NCBI GenBank assembly: GCA_905199755.1
Contig: CAJKHT010000098.1
Span: forward strand, 1-9,086
From: an uncultured Eubacteriales bacterium
GTDB taxonomy: Bacteria > Bacillota > Clostridia > UBA1381
DNA length: 9,086 nucleotides
Direction of reading: 5' to 3'
The notes under the pieces were generated by a model. That model saw only the letters and a program-made list of their open reading frames with translations, had not been told where the DNA came from and ran no database searches. Made by a program: the position numbers and the translations under genes. Positions 1 through 6,914 of this stretch are shown in pieces. The stretch's first letter is position 1; each line of letters opens with the position of its first letter.

Positions 1-41
1 AACACATTGAATATTTTTTTTAATAAAAATGGTCCATATGT

Positions 42-70
42 TTGACAACTGCAGATAGTACATATATAAA
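42..70 (+). promoter_or_regulatory. Putative sigma-A promoter P1 (distal)
   Basis: A consensus -35 hexamer TTGACA (42-47) is followed after exactly 17 nt by TATAAA (65-70), one mismatch from TATAAT. The predicted transcription start is near 77, giving a leader of about 70 nt before the DUF896 gene. This is a motif match only. AT-rich DNA gives chance -10 matches, but a perfect -35 at ideal spacing is uncommon. Confidence 0.55.
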
Positions 71-85
71 ACTTTGAAATTTTGC

Positions 86-114
86 TTGAAATTTCCGTGA
101 ATTTATAGTACAAT
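86..114 (+). promoter_or_regulatory. Putative sigma-A promoter P2 (proximal)
   Basis: TTGAAA (86-91) and TACAAT (109-114) are separated by 17 nt, each one mismatch from the sigma-A consensus. The predicted start near 121 gives a leader of under 30 nt before the TTG start at 149. Together with P1 it forms a tandem arrangement about 44 nt apart. Either could drive the DUF896-asnA-asnS operon. Confidence 0.6.
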
Positions 115-148
115 GTAAAATGAATGTATTTTTAGAGGGGGCGTTGTT

Positions 149-316
149 TTGGATAAGCTGAAAATAGCAAGAATAAATGAGCTTGCAAAGAAAGCGAAAA
201 CAGAGAAGCTTACGGAGGAAGAACTCAAAGAGCGTGATGCACTCAGAAAAGAATACCTTGCGGATATACGCAGAAACTTTAAGGCAACGCTTGATAACAT
301 AGAAATTACCGATTAA
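149..316 (+). CDS. DUF896 (YnzC-like) small protein
   Basis: A 55-aa protein that starts with TTG and so is easily missed by ATG-only gene finding. The start is supported by the ribosome binding site GAGGGGG at 135-141, 7 nt upstream. The N-terminal sequence (residues 4-16, LKIARINELAKKA) and the later LTEEELKERDALRKEYL segment match the DUF896/YnzC family as I recall it: a short, charged, antiparallel two-helix hairpin found in Firmicutes. B. subtilis YnzC is about 77 aa and has a flexible C-terminal tail; this copy stops soon after the helical core, at IEITD. The molecular function of the family is not established. B. subtilis ynzC sits in the LexA-controlled yneA operon, but here the gene leads asnA-asnS and I see no LexA box. 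It ends 22 nt before asnA, suggesting co-transcription. Family assignment is firm; any role is unknown. Confidence 0.88.
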   Translation: MDKLKIARINELAKKAKTEKLTEEELKERDALRKEYLADIRRNFKATLDNIEITD

Positions 317-338
317 AAGCAAAGGAGTATAAGAGAAA

Positions 339-1346
339 ATGTCACTGATGTTACCCGAAAACTATCATACCTGTCTTGACGGGCGCGAAACGGAAACTGC
401 GATAAAATTTATTAAGGATACGTTTCAGCATGAAATAGTTGCTGCCCTGAATTTGCAGAGAATTTCAGCACCGCTATTTGTACGTCCCGAAACGGGAGTG
501 AATGACAATCTGAACGGTGTTGAGCGTCCGGTTTCGTTTGATGCGCCGTGTATAGGCGGTGCGGTTTTGGAAATTGTCCATTCACTGGCAAAGTGGAAAA
601 GAATGACACTTGCAAAATACGGTTTTAAGCCGGGCGAGGGATTATATACCGATATGAATGCAATAAGACGTGATGAAGAAGTTGATAATCTGCATTCAAT
701 GTATGTTGACCAGTGGGACTGGGAGGCTGTAATCAATAAAGAGGACAGAACAATTGATACGTTAAAGCATTACGTAACGCTGATTTATAAGGCGATGAAA
801 TCAACAATGGCGCGTGTGCATCAGAAATATCCAAAGCTTGAGTCGCATTTTGCCGATGAAATAACATTTATAACCACTCAGGAGCTGGAGGATATGTACC
901 CGGACGATGAACCGAAGGTAAGGGAGGACAAGCTTCTTCGTGAAAAGAAAGCCGTATTCCTTATGCAGATAGGCAAGGAGCTGAAGTCGGGCAAAAAGCA
1001 TGACGGCAGAGCACCGGACTATGATGACTGGGAGCTTAACGGTGATATTCTGGTATATTATCCAGAGCTTGATATAAGCTATGAGCTGTCAAGCATGGGA
1101 ATAAGAGTAGATGAAAAATCACTTCTGGAGCAGATTGAAAAGGCAGGCTGCCCCGAAAGACTGGAAATGGATTTCCATAAAAAGCTTCTTAATCATGAAC
1201 TGCCGTATACAATAGGCGGCGGCATCGGACAGTCAAGACTGTGTATGTATATGCTCAATAAAGCGCATATAGGTGAGGTGCAGGCTTCGGTATGGCCGGA
1301 GGATATGATAAAGAAGTGCGCCGAAAAGGGTATAAATCTTATATAA
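339..1346 (+). CDS. asnA: Aspartate--ammonia ligase (asparagine synthetase A)
   Basis: This cytoplasmic enzyme makes asparagine from aspartate, ammonia and ATP, releasing AMP and pyrophosphate. At 335 aa it is close to the roughly 330 aa of E. coli AsnA and appears complete. It has the class II aminoacyl-tRNA-synthetase-like fold. Visible family blocks are HSLAKWKR (81-88), GEGLYTDM (99-106), YVDQWDWE (122-129), an APDYDDW segment followed by LNGDI, ELSSMGIRVD (249-258) and the glycine-rich motif-3-like GGGIGQSR (293-300). The start at 339 follows AAAGGAG (321-327) with an 11-nt spacer; the next Met (codon 4) would be too far from it. It uses free ammonia rather than glutamine, unlike AsnB. 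It lies 22 nt after the DUF896 gene and 23 nt before asnS, so the three genes probably form one transcript. Confidence 0.97.
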   Translation: MSLMLPENYHTCLDGRETETAIKFIKDTFQHEIVAALNLQRISAPLFVRPETGVNDNLNGVERPVSFDAPCIGGAVLEIVHSLAKWKRMTLAKYGFKPGEGLYTDMNAIRRDEEVDNLHSMYVDQWDWEAVINKEDRTIDTLKHYVTLIYKAMKSTMARVHQKYPKLESHFADEITFITTQELEDMYPDDEPKVREDKLLREKKAVFLMQIGKELKSGKKHDGRAPDYDDWELNGDILVYYPELDISYELSSMGIRVDEKSLLEQIEKAGCPERLEMDFHKKLLNHELPYTIGGGIGQSRLCMYMLNKAHIGEVQASVWPEDMIKKCAEKGINLI

Positions 1347-1369
1347 GGCTTGAAAGGAATTTTATTCAG

Positions 1370-2761
1370 ATGAAAACAGTTATAAAAAATATTTTTCGAA
1401 ATACCGAAGAATACGGCGGAAAAGAAATTACCGTTTCCGGTTGGGTAAGAACAATAAGAGTGTCAAAAAACTTCGGATTTATCGAAATTAATGACGGCAG
1501 CTTCTTTAAAAGTCTGCAAATAGTTATAGAGCAGGACAGACTCGGCAATTTTGCGGAAATTTCAAAGCTTAATGTCGGTGCGGCAATTACGGTCACGGGT
1601 ATACTGGAGCTTACACCGCAGGCAAAGCAGCCGTTTGAGCTGAAAGCCGAAACGGCGGTAATCGACGGTGCATCGACACCGGACTATCCGCTGCAGAAAA
1701 AGCGCCACAGCTTTGAATATTTAAGAACCATAGCACATTTAAGACCGCGTACAAATACATTTGCGGCGGTATTCCGCGTAAGGTCTATGATTGCGTATGC
1801 GATACATCAGTTTTTTCAGGAACGCGGCTTTGTTTATGTGCATACTCCCATAATTACGGGAAGCGACTGCGAGGGTGCGGGTGAAATGTTCCAGATTACA
1901 ACGCTCGATATGAACAATCCTCCGCGAAATGAGGACGGCAGCGTTGATTATTCAAAGGATTTCTTCGGAAAGGAAACAAATCTGACGGTAAGCGGTCAGT
2001 TGAATGTGGAAACATATTGTATGGCATTCAGAAACGTTTATACTTTCGGACCTACATTCCGTGCCGAAAATTCCAATACAACACGCCATGCGGCGGAATT
2101 TTGGATGATTGAGCCGGAAATTGCGTTTGCGGATTTGCAGGACGATATGGCACTGGCGGAGGACATGCTTAAGTATATTATAAATTACTGTCTTGAAAAC
2201 GCGCCGGAGGAAATGGAATTTTTCAATAATTTCATAGACAAAGGTCTGCTCGAAAGACTGCACAACGTTGTTGACAACGACTTTGCGCATGTGACATATA
2301 CGGAAGCGATTGAGCTGCTTAAAAAGAATAAGGATAAATTCAGCTATCCCGTTGAATGGGGCTGCGATTTGCAGACGGAGCATGAAAGATACCTGACGGA
2401 GGAGCTGTTTAAGCGCCCTGTTATGGTAACAGATTATCCGAAAGAAATAAAGGCATTTTATATGAAGCTGAATCCGGACGGCAAGACTGTTGCGGCGGTT
2501 GACGTTCTCGTGCCGGGAATAGGTGAGATTATCGGCGGCAGCCAGCGCGAAGAAAATTATGATGTACTTGTATCGAGAATGAAAGAACTCGGTCTTAAAG
2601 AAGAGGACTATTCATGGTATCTCGATTTGAGAAAATTCGGTACAAATAAACATGCAGGCTTCGGACTGGGCTTTGAAAGAGCGGTTATGTATATAACAGG
2701 CATGCAGAATATACGTGACGTACTGCCGTTCCCGAGAACGGTAGGTACTGCCGAATTCTGA
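1370..2761 (+). CDS. asnS: Asparagine--tRNA ligase (AsnRS)
   Basis: A class IIb aminoacyl-tRNA synthetase that charges tRNA(Asn) with asparagine. The start at 1370 gives 463 aa, close to the 466 aa of E. coli AsnRS, and follows AAAGGAA (1353-1359) at a 10-nt spacing. A longer reading from 1292 would overlap asnA and add 26 unrelated residues. The N-terminal OB-fold anticodon-binding domain spans about residues 15-105 (ITVSGWVRTIR...GFIEINDG). The catalytic domain shows GSDCEGAGEMF (164-174), motif 2 starting FRAENSNTTRH (230-240), and motif 3 around GFER (434-437) followed by IRDVLPFPR. The TTRHAAEFWMIEPE run fits AsnRS rather than AspRS. Having both AsnA and AsnRS implies direct charging of tRNA(Asn) is available. 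A hairpin terminator follows. Confidence 0.97.
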   Translation: MKTVIKNIFRNTEEYGGKEITVSGWVRTIRVSKNFGFIEINDGSFFKSLQIVIEQDRLGNFAEISKLNVGAAITVTGILELTPQAKQPFELKAETAVIDGASTPDYPLQKKRHSFEYLRTIAHLRPRTNTFAAVFRVRSMIAYAIHQFFQERGFVYVHTPIITGSDCEGAGEMFQITTLDMNNPPRNEDGSVDYSKDFFGKETNLTVSGQLNVETYCMAFRNVYTFGPTFRAENSNTTRHAAEFWMIEPEIAFADLQDDMALAEDMLKYIINYCLENAPEEMEFFNNFIDKGLLERLHNVVDNDFAHVTYTEAIELLKKNKDKFSYPVEWGCDLQTEHERYLTEELFKRPVMVTDYPKEIKAFYMKLNPDGKTVAAVDVLVPGIGEIIGGSQREENYDVLVSRMKELGLKEEDYSWYLDLRKFGTNKHAGFGLGFERAVMYITGMQNIRDVLPFPRTVGTAEF

Positions 2762-2773
2762 TTTACGGTTAAT

Positions 2774-2808
2774 AAAAGACGGCAAATGAAAGATTTTGCC
2801 GCTCTTTT
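2774..2808 (+). terminator. Rho-independent terminator after asnS
   Basis: The left arm AAAAGACGGCAAA (2774-2786) pairs with TTTGCCG-C-TCTTTT (2795-2808), giving 13 bp with a single bulged C at 2802 and an 8-nt loop. The U-rich 3' arm supplies the run needed for release, and the A-rich 5' arm means it could also work on the minus strand. It starts 12 nt after the asnS stop and should end the DUF896-asnA-asnS transcript. Only 29 nt separate it from the next start codon, so some read-through is possible. Confidence 0.72.
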
Positions 2809-2837
2809 AATATTGAGAATTATGCGGAGGAATTTAT

Positions 2838-3653
2838 ATGATGAGCTTAGTGTATGTGCTGATAATGGGAGCGGTTCTGGTTGTCAGCTTTAAAATAAAT
2901 GTTATTTTGGGTATTGTGCTTTCGGTTGCGATGCTGGCATATCTGGCATACAGCCGTCTGCCGGATTTTTATGTTATAAAGGCGAGAAAAGCGTATGCGG
3001 ACGGAAAATTCTCACAGGCTAAAAGTCTGTATAAAAAGGCGGTAGATACGGGACGGAGCAAGCCCGCATCAAGAATCGAATATTCGGATACGCTTATGCG
3101 AACGGGAAATTATGAAGATGCGGAACAGGTTTTAAACAATCTTTTAAGATATAAATTAAAACCCGAAATTTCAAATGTGGCAAAGCTTCGCCGATGCATG
3201 GCATATTTTAAGCAGAACAATTTTAAAGAGGCATATGATGATGCTGTTGAAATATATAATGAGGGGTATAAGAATACATATCTTTACGGACTTCTCGGAT
3301 ATTTTAAAATCTGCAGGTCAAAGACTGATGATGATACTCTTAATTTCTGTATGGAAGCGTATGATTATAACAGCGATGACAGAGATATAACGGATAACCT
3401 TGCATTGTGCCGCTATTACAGAGGTGAATACGATGAAGCAAAAAAGCTTTCGGATAAGATTATGGAGGGCAATCCGCAGTTTGTTGAGGCGTATTACCAC
3501 GGTGCGCTTATAGAATATGCTCTCGGGAATTATAAAAAAGCATTGGAATATCTTAATAAAACTCCCGGCTGCCGCTGGTCTGCGATGACAACCGTAACAA
3601 AGGACGAGGTGCGCGAGCTTAAGGAAAAAGCCGAAAGAAGGACAGGTGCATAA
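2838..3653 (+). CDS. Membrane-anchored TPR-repeat protein
   Basis: A 271-aa protein of unknown function. Two hydrophobic segments lie at about residues 4-20 and 22-41, separated by only a few residues including a lysine, suggesting a tight helical hairpin in the membrane. The rest is soluble and helical, with tetratricopeptide-like units. The clearest are around 45-78 (AYADGKFSQAKSLYKKAV), 80-112 (TGNYEDAEQVLNNLL), a unit with NNFKEAYDDAVEIY, one with YRGEYDEAKKLSDKI, and a last unit with ALGNYKKALEYL. TPR domains are protein-binding scaffolds, so it probably presents a cytoplasmic docking surface. The SD GGAGG (2826-2830) fits either of two adjacent ATGs (2838, 2841). It ends 2 nt before rarA, so the two are probably translationally coupled, but nothing shows that the proteins interact. 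I do not recognise a named family. Confidence 0.85.
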   Translation: MMSLVYVLIMGAVLVVSFKINVILGIVLSVAMLAYLAYSRLPDFYVIKARKAYADGKFSQAKSLYKKAVDTGRSKPASRIEYSDTLMRTGNYEDAEQVLNNLLRYKLKPEISNVAKLRRCMAYFKQNNFKEAYDDAVEIYNEGYKNTYLYGLLGYFKICRSKTDDDTLNFCMEAYDYNSDDRDITDNLALCRYYRGEYDEAKKLSDKIMEGNPQFVEAYYHGALIEYALGNYKKALEYLNKTPGCRWSAMTTVTKDEVRELKEKAERRTGA

Positions 3654-3655
3654 TA

Positions 3656-4936
3656 ATGGCAAAAACACCTTTGGCAGACAGAATACGTCCCCAAAGCATA
3701 GATGAAGTTGTGGGACAAAAGCATCTTCTGGGTGAGGGTAAGCTTTTACGGAATATAATAAGCAAAAATGAAATACCGAATATGATTTTCTACGGTCCGA
3801 GCGGTGTGGGAAAAACCACTGTTGCCAATATTATTGCGGAAAAAACGGGAAAAACACTGCGCCGTCTTAATGCAACGACTGCGTCCGTATCGGATATACG
3901 CGACATAGTGCAGACCTTGGACACGTTTCTTGCGCCCGAGGGTGTTCTGCTGTATCTTGACGAAATCCAGCATTTCAATAAAAAACAGCAGCAGTCGCTT
4001 CTGGAGTTTATGGAGAACGGCAAGATAACGCTTATTGCAAGCACTACCGAAAATCCTTATTTTTACGTTTACAATGCGGTGCTGTCGAGAAGTGTTGTGT
4101 TTGAATTTAAGCCTGTAAGTGCGGACGATATATATGATGCACTTGTGCGTGCGGCGAAGATTCTTGAAAATGACGAATATAAAAGCTATAACGTAACGGT
4201 AGATAATGATGCGCTGGTACACATAGCAAACAGTGCCGGAGGAGATGTAAGAAAAGCACTCAACTCGCTGGAGGTGGCATTTTTTGCCGCAGTTCCCGAC
4301 AGTGAAAGCAATGTGAAAATAACGCTTGATACGGCAGTGCAGGCGACACAGAAAAAAGCCATGCGCTATGATAAGGACGGGGACAGCCATTATGATATAC
4401 TGAGTGCGTTTCAGAAATCGGTCAGAGGCTCCGATCCCGATGCGGCAATACATTATCTGGCGCGGCTTATAAGTGCGGACGATTTGCCGAGTATCTGCCG
4501 ACGGCTGCTTGTCATGAGCTCGGAGGATATAGGTCTTGCATATCCGCAGGCGGTTACAATAGTAAAGTCATGCGTTGATGCGGCATTGCAGCTGGGATTC
4601 CCGGAGGCGAGAATACCGCTTGCACAGGCTGTTATACTGCTTGCAACGGCGCCGAAGTCAAATTCGGCAATATGCGCGGTAGATGCGGCGCTGCATGATA
4701 TTGAAACAAAGGATACGGGCGATGTGCCGGAGCATTTAAAGGATTCGCATTATTCGGGTTCAAAGGCTCTCGGTCACGGACTGGAGTATAAATATCCGCA
4801 CAGTTTTCCTAATCATTACACACCTCAGCAGTATCTGCCGGATAATATAAAAAATACTAAATATTACGAATACGGGGATAATAAAACCGAGCAGGCGGCA
4901 AAACAGTACTGGTCGAAAATAAAGCATACCGATTGA
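3656..4936 (+). CDS. rarA: Replication-associated recombination protein A (RarA/MgsA AAA+ ATPase)
   Basis: RarA (MgsA; eukaryotic WRNIP1) is a AAA+ ATPase related to clamp-loader subunits that acts at stalled replication forks and single-strand gaps. The 426-aa length is typical. Visible motifs are Walker A GPSGVGKT (47-54), Walker B LYLDEIQ (99-105), sensor 1 IASTTENP (127-134), a candidate arginine finger in LSR (143-145) and sensor 2 GDVRKALNSLE (196-206, Arg199). The C-terminal MgsA-type tetramerisation region carries MSSEDIGLA (from 287) and YKYPHSF (378-384), both characteristic of the family. The start at 3656 lies 2 nt after the preceding stop, with AAGGA at 3638-3642; the 13-nt spacing is long, consistent with reliance on coupling to the TPR gene. 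No missing catalytic residue is seen. Confidence 0.96.
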   Translation: MAKTPLADRIRPQSIDEVVGQKHLLGEGKLLRNIISKNEIPNMIFYGPSGVGKTTVANIIAEKTGKTLRRLNATTASVSDIRDIVQTLDTFLAPEGVLLYLDEIQHFNKKQQQSLLEFMENGKITLIASTTENPYFYVYNAVLSRSVVFEFKPVSADDIYDALVRAAKILENDEYKSYNVTVDNDALVHIANSAGGDVRKALNSLEVAFFAAVPDSESNVKITLDTAVQATQKKAMRYDKDGDSHYDILSAFQKSVRGSDPDAAIHYLARLISADDLPSICRRLLVMSSEDIGLAYPQAVTIVKSCVDAALQLGFPEARIPLAQAVILLATAPKSNSAICAVDAALHDIETKDTGDVPEHLKDSHYSGSKALGHGLEYKYPHSFPNHYTPQQYLPDNIKNTKYYEYGDNKTEQAAKQYWSKIKHTD

Positions 4937-4944
4937 AAAATCGG
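4929..4944 (+). other. Intercistronic hairpin with GAAA tetraloop (rarA/nadE)
   Basis: CCGATT (4929-4934) and AATCGG (4939-4944) form a perfect 6-bp stem closed by a GAAA loop, a stable GNRA-type tetraloop. The stem includes the last codons of rarA and the loop contains part of its TGA stop. No U-run follows, so it is not an ordinary terminator. It ends 6 nt before the nadE ribosome binding site and might influence mRNA processing or coupling, or be chance. Confidence 0.4.
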
Positions 4945-4961
4945 CGGAACGGAGAATTTTT

Positions 4962-6863
4962 ATGAAAGACGGATTTATAAAAGCAGCATGCGCAACACCC
5001 GATATATGTGTTGCGGACGTGGAGTATAATACCGAAAGTATAATAAAATGCATTGAAGAAGCGCAGCAGAACGGAGCAAAAATCATTGTGCTGCCGGAGC
5101 TGTGCGTAACCGCATATACATGCTCGGATTTGTTTATGCAAAGCTCGCTTATAAAAGCTGCCGAAAAAGCGGTGGGGGTTATTGCGGAGCATACCGGGAA
5201 CGTCATAGCGGCTGTCGGAATACCTGTTGTGTATAAAAACAGTCTCTATAACTGTGCGGCGGTGCTTAATGCAGGACATATTATTGCCGTTATTCCGAAA
5301 ACCTTTATCCCGAATTATAATGAGTTTTATGAGGCACGTCATTTCGCTCCCGGGTTGAGAGCGGCGGCAGATATAAAGCTCGGGAACGATACTGTTCCGT
5401 TTGGTACGGATATTTTTATAAAATCGGAGGAAATGCCGTCGCTTTGCATGGCATTTGAAATATGCGAGGATTTATGGACAGTCGCGCCGCCGTCGGGCAG
5501 ACATGCGTTAAACGGAGCAAATGTAATTGCAAATCTGTCATGCTCCAATGAGCTTATCGCAAAGGACGAATACAGAGAAATGCTTGTAAAGAGTCAGTCC
5601 GCACGGCTTTACTGCGCATATCTTTACGCAGATGCGGGCTATGGGGAATCGACCACGGATTTGGTGTTTGCAGGTGACAACATAATTGCGGAAAATGGTG
5701 TAATTCTTGCACGCAGCGAGAGATTTACCAATTCTTTGGTATATTCCGAATTGGATTTGGAAAAGCTTAATGGTGAGAGAATAAAAACCACCACCTACGA
5801 AAACGGAAACGATACCTATACCGAGGTGTATGCAAAGCTCGACAGGGAAGAAACAAAGCTGACGCGATTTGTTGCAAAAAAGCCGTTTGTTCCGTCCGAT
5901 GAAGAAAAGCGGAAAAAAAGAAGCGAGGAAATTCTCACAATACAGTCAATGGGACTGAAGAAAAGGCTTGAACATACACATGCAAAAATAGCGGTAATCG
6001 GTATAAGCGGAGGCTTGGATTCAACGCTTGCCCTGCTTGTTTCCGTACGTGCGTTTGACAGTTTAAAAAAAGAACGTAGCGATATTATTGCCGTTACAAT
6101 GCCCTGCTTCGGAACTACGGACAGAACCTACAGCAATGCGGTGAATTTTGCAAATTCGCTCGGTGTAACTCTGCGTGAAATAAATATCCGCAATGCGGTG
6201 AACGGACATTTTAAGGATATAGGTCATAATCCCGAAAATTATGATGTCACGTATGAAAATTCGCAGGCACGCGAAAGAACTCAGATTCTTATGGATATTG
6301 CCAATCAGACGGGCGGTATGGTCATAGGAACGGGGGATTTGTCGGAGCTTGCGCTCGGCTGGGCGACATATAACGGAGATCACATGTCTATGTATGCGGT
6401 AAATGCCGGAATACCGAAAACGCTTATACGCTATCTTGTCGACTATGAGGCAAGACGCACAGACAATGAAATTCTTGAAAAAACGCTCAGGGATATACTC
6501 GATACTCCCGTAAGTCCCGAACTTCTGCCGCCGAAAGACGGAAAAATATCTCAGAAAACGGAGCATATTGTCGGTCCGTATGAGCTGCATGACTTCTTTT
6601 TATATCACCTTATGCGCTCGGGCTTTTCACCGTCCAAAATACTGAGACTGGCGGAATATGCGTTTGACGGTGAGTATGACCGTGAATTTATTTTGACCTG
6701 GCTCAAGGTATTTTACAGAAGATTTTTCGCCCAGCAGTTTAAGCGCTCGTGTCTGCCCGATGGTCCTAAGGTGGGAAGTGTGGCTCTCTCGCCGAGGGGT
6801 GACTGGCGCATGCCGTCGGACGCCTGTGTAAAGCTGTGGATGAGCGAGCTTGAAGATATGTAA
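4962..6863 (+). CDS. nadE: Glutamine-dependent NAD(+) synthetase
   Basis: This enzyme catalyses the last step of NAD biosynthesis, amidating nicotinate adenine dinucleotide with ATP and glutamine-derived ammonia. The 633-aa length matches the two-domain form. The N-terminal nitrilase-type glutaminase (about 1-275) has the catalytic triad Glu46 (LPELC), Lys113 (IPKTF) and Cys168 (FEICEDLW). The C-terminal NAD synthetase domain (about 320-633) has the pyrophosphate-binding P-loop SGGLDS (349-354) and GTGDLSELALGW (456-467). All key residues are intact, so it should use glutamine directly. The SD ACGGAG ends at 4954, 7 nt before the ATG. It begins 25 nt after rarA and is probably co-transcribed with it; a strong hairpin follows the stop. 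The link to rarA is positional only. Confidence 0.97.
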   Translation: MKDGFIKAACATPDICVADVEYNTESIIKCIEEAQQNGAKIIVLPELCVTAYTCSDLFMQSSLIKAAEKAVGVIAEHTGNVIAAVGIPVVYKNSLYNCAAVLNAGHIIAVIPKTFIPNYNEFYEARHFAPGLRAAADIKLGNDTVPFGTDIFIKSEEMPSLCMAFEICEDLWTVAPPSGRHALNGANVIANLSCSNELIAKDEYREMLVKSQSARLYCAYLYADAGYGESTTDLVFAGDNIIAENGVILARSERFTNSLVYSELDLEKLNGERIKTTTYENGNDTYTEVYAKLDREETKLTRFVAKKPFVPSDEEKRKKRSEEILTIQSMGLKKRLEHTHAKIAVIGISGGLDSTLALLVSVRAFDSLKKERSDIIAVTMPCFGTTDRTYSNAVNFANSLGVTLREINIRNAVNGHFKDIGHNPENYDVTYENSQARERTQILMDIANQTGGMVIGTGDLSELALGWATYNGDHMSMYAVNAGIPKTLIRYLVDYEARRTDNEILEKTLRDILDTPVSPELLPPKDGKISQKTEHIVGPYELHDFFLYHLMRSGFSPSKILRLAEYAFDGEYDREFILTWLKVFYRRFFAQQFKRSCLPDGPKVGSVALSPRGDWRMPSDACVKLWMSELEDM

Positions 6864-6877
6864 GCCAGACTGCATTT

Positions 6878-6911
6878 AAAGAACGCTCTTTTGCGGAAAG
6901 GAGCGTTCTTT
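6878..6911 (+). terminator. Strong hairpin: nadE terminator and/or RBS-sequestering element
   Basis: AAAGAACGCTCTTTT (6878-6892) pairs with AAAGGAGCGTTCTTT (6897-6911) over 15 bp with one G-U wobble and a GCGG tetraloop (6893-6896). Its 3' arm ends in TTT, with another T at 6912, so it resembles an intrinsic terminator placed 14 nt after the nadE stop. The 3' arm also contains AAAGGAG (6897-6903), the only plausible ribosome binding site for the transporter starting at 6915. Folding and translation of that gene are therefore mutually exclusive on a transcript carrying both arms. The hairpin is clear; which role it plays is inference. Confidence 0.75.
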
Positions 6912-6914
6912 TAT

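Noticed and set aside
1..148. LexA/DinR box upstream of the DUF896 gene
   Set aside because: I looked for a GAAC-N4-GTTC-type operator because B. subtilis ynzC is in an SOS operon; none is present.
1292..1369. 26-residue N-terminal extension of AsnRS from an ATG at 1292
   Set aside because: It overlaps the 3' end of asnA, encodes an arginine/lysine-rich stretch not found in the family, and lacks an SD. ATG 1370 has AAAGGAA at 10 nt and gives the normal length.
3746..4453. Minus-strand 235-codon frame opposite rarA
   Set aside because: It covers the Walker A, Walker B and sensor regions of rarA in antisense and its composition looks like a reverse-strand shadow.
4760..5342. Overlapping minus-strand frames across the rarA/nadE junction
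   Set aside because: They run antisense to the rarA C-terminus and the nadE glutaminase domain, with no promoter or RBS support.
6881..6908. GAACGCTC...GAGCGTTC as an operator for a dimeric repressor
   Set aside because: The arms are contiguous with further pairing down to a 4-nt loop and sit between a stop codon and an SD, so an RNA hairpin explains them better.
6891..6914. TTG at 6891 as the transporter start
   Set aside because: It lies inside the hairpin with no SD upstream; ATG 6915 has AAAGGAG at 11 nt and gives a normal EamA N-terminus.
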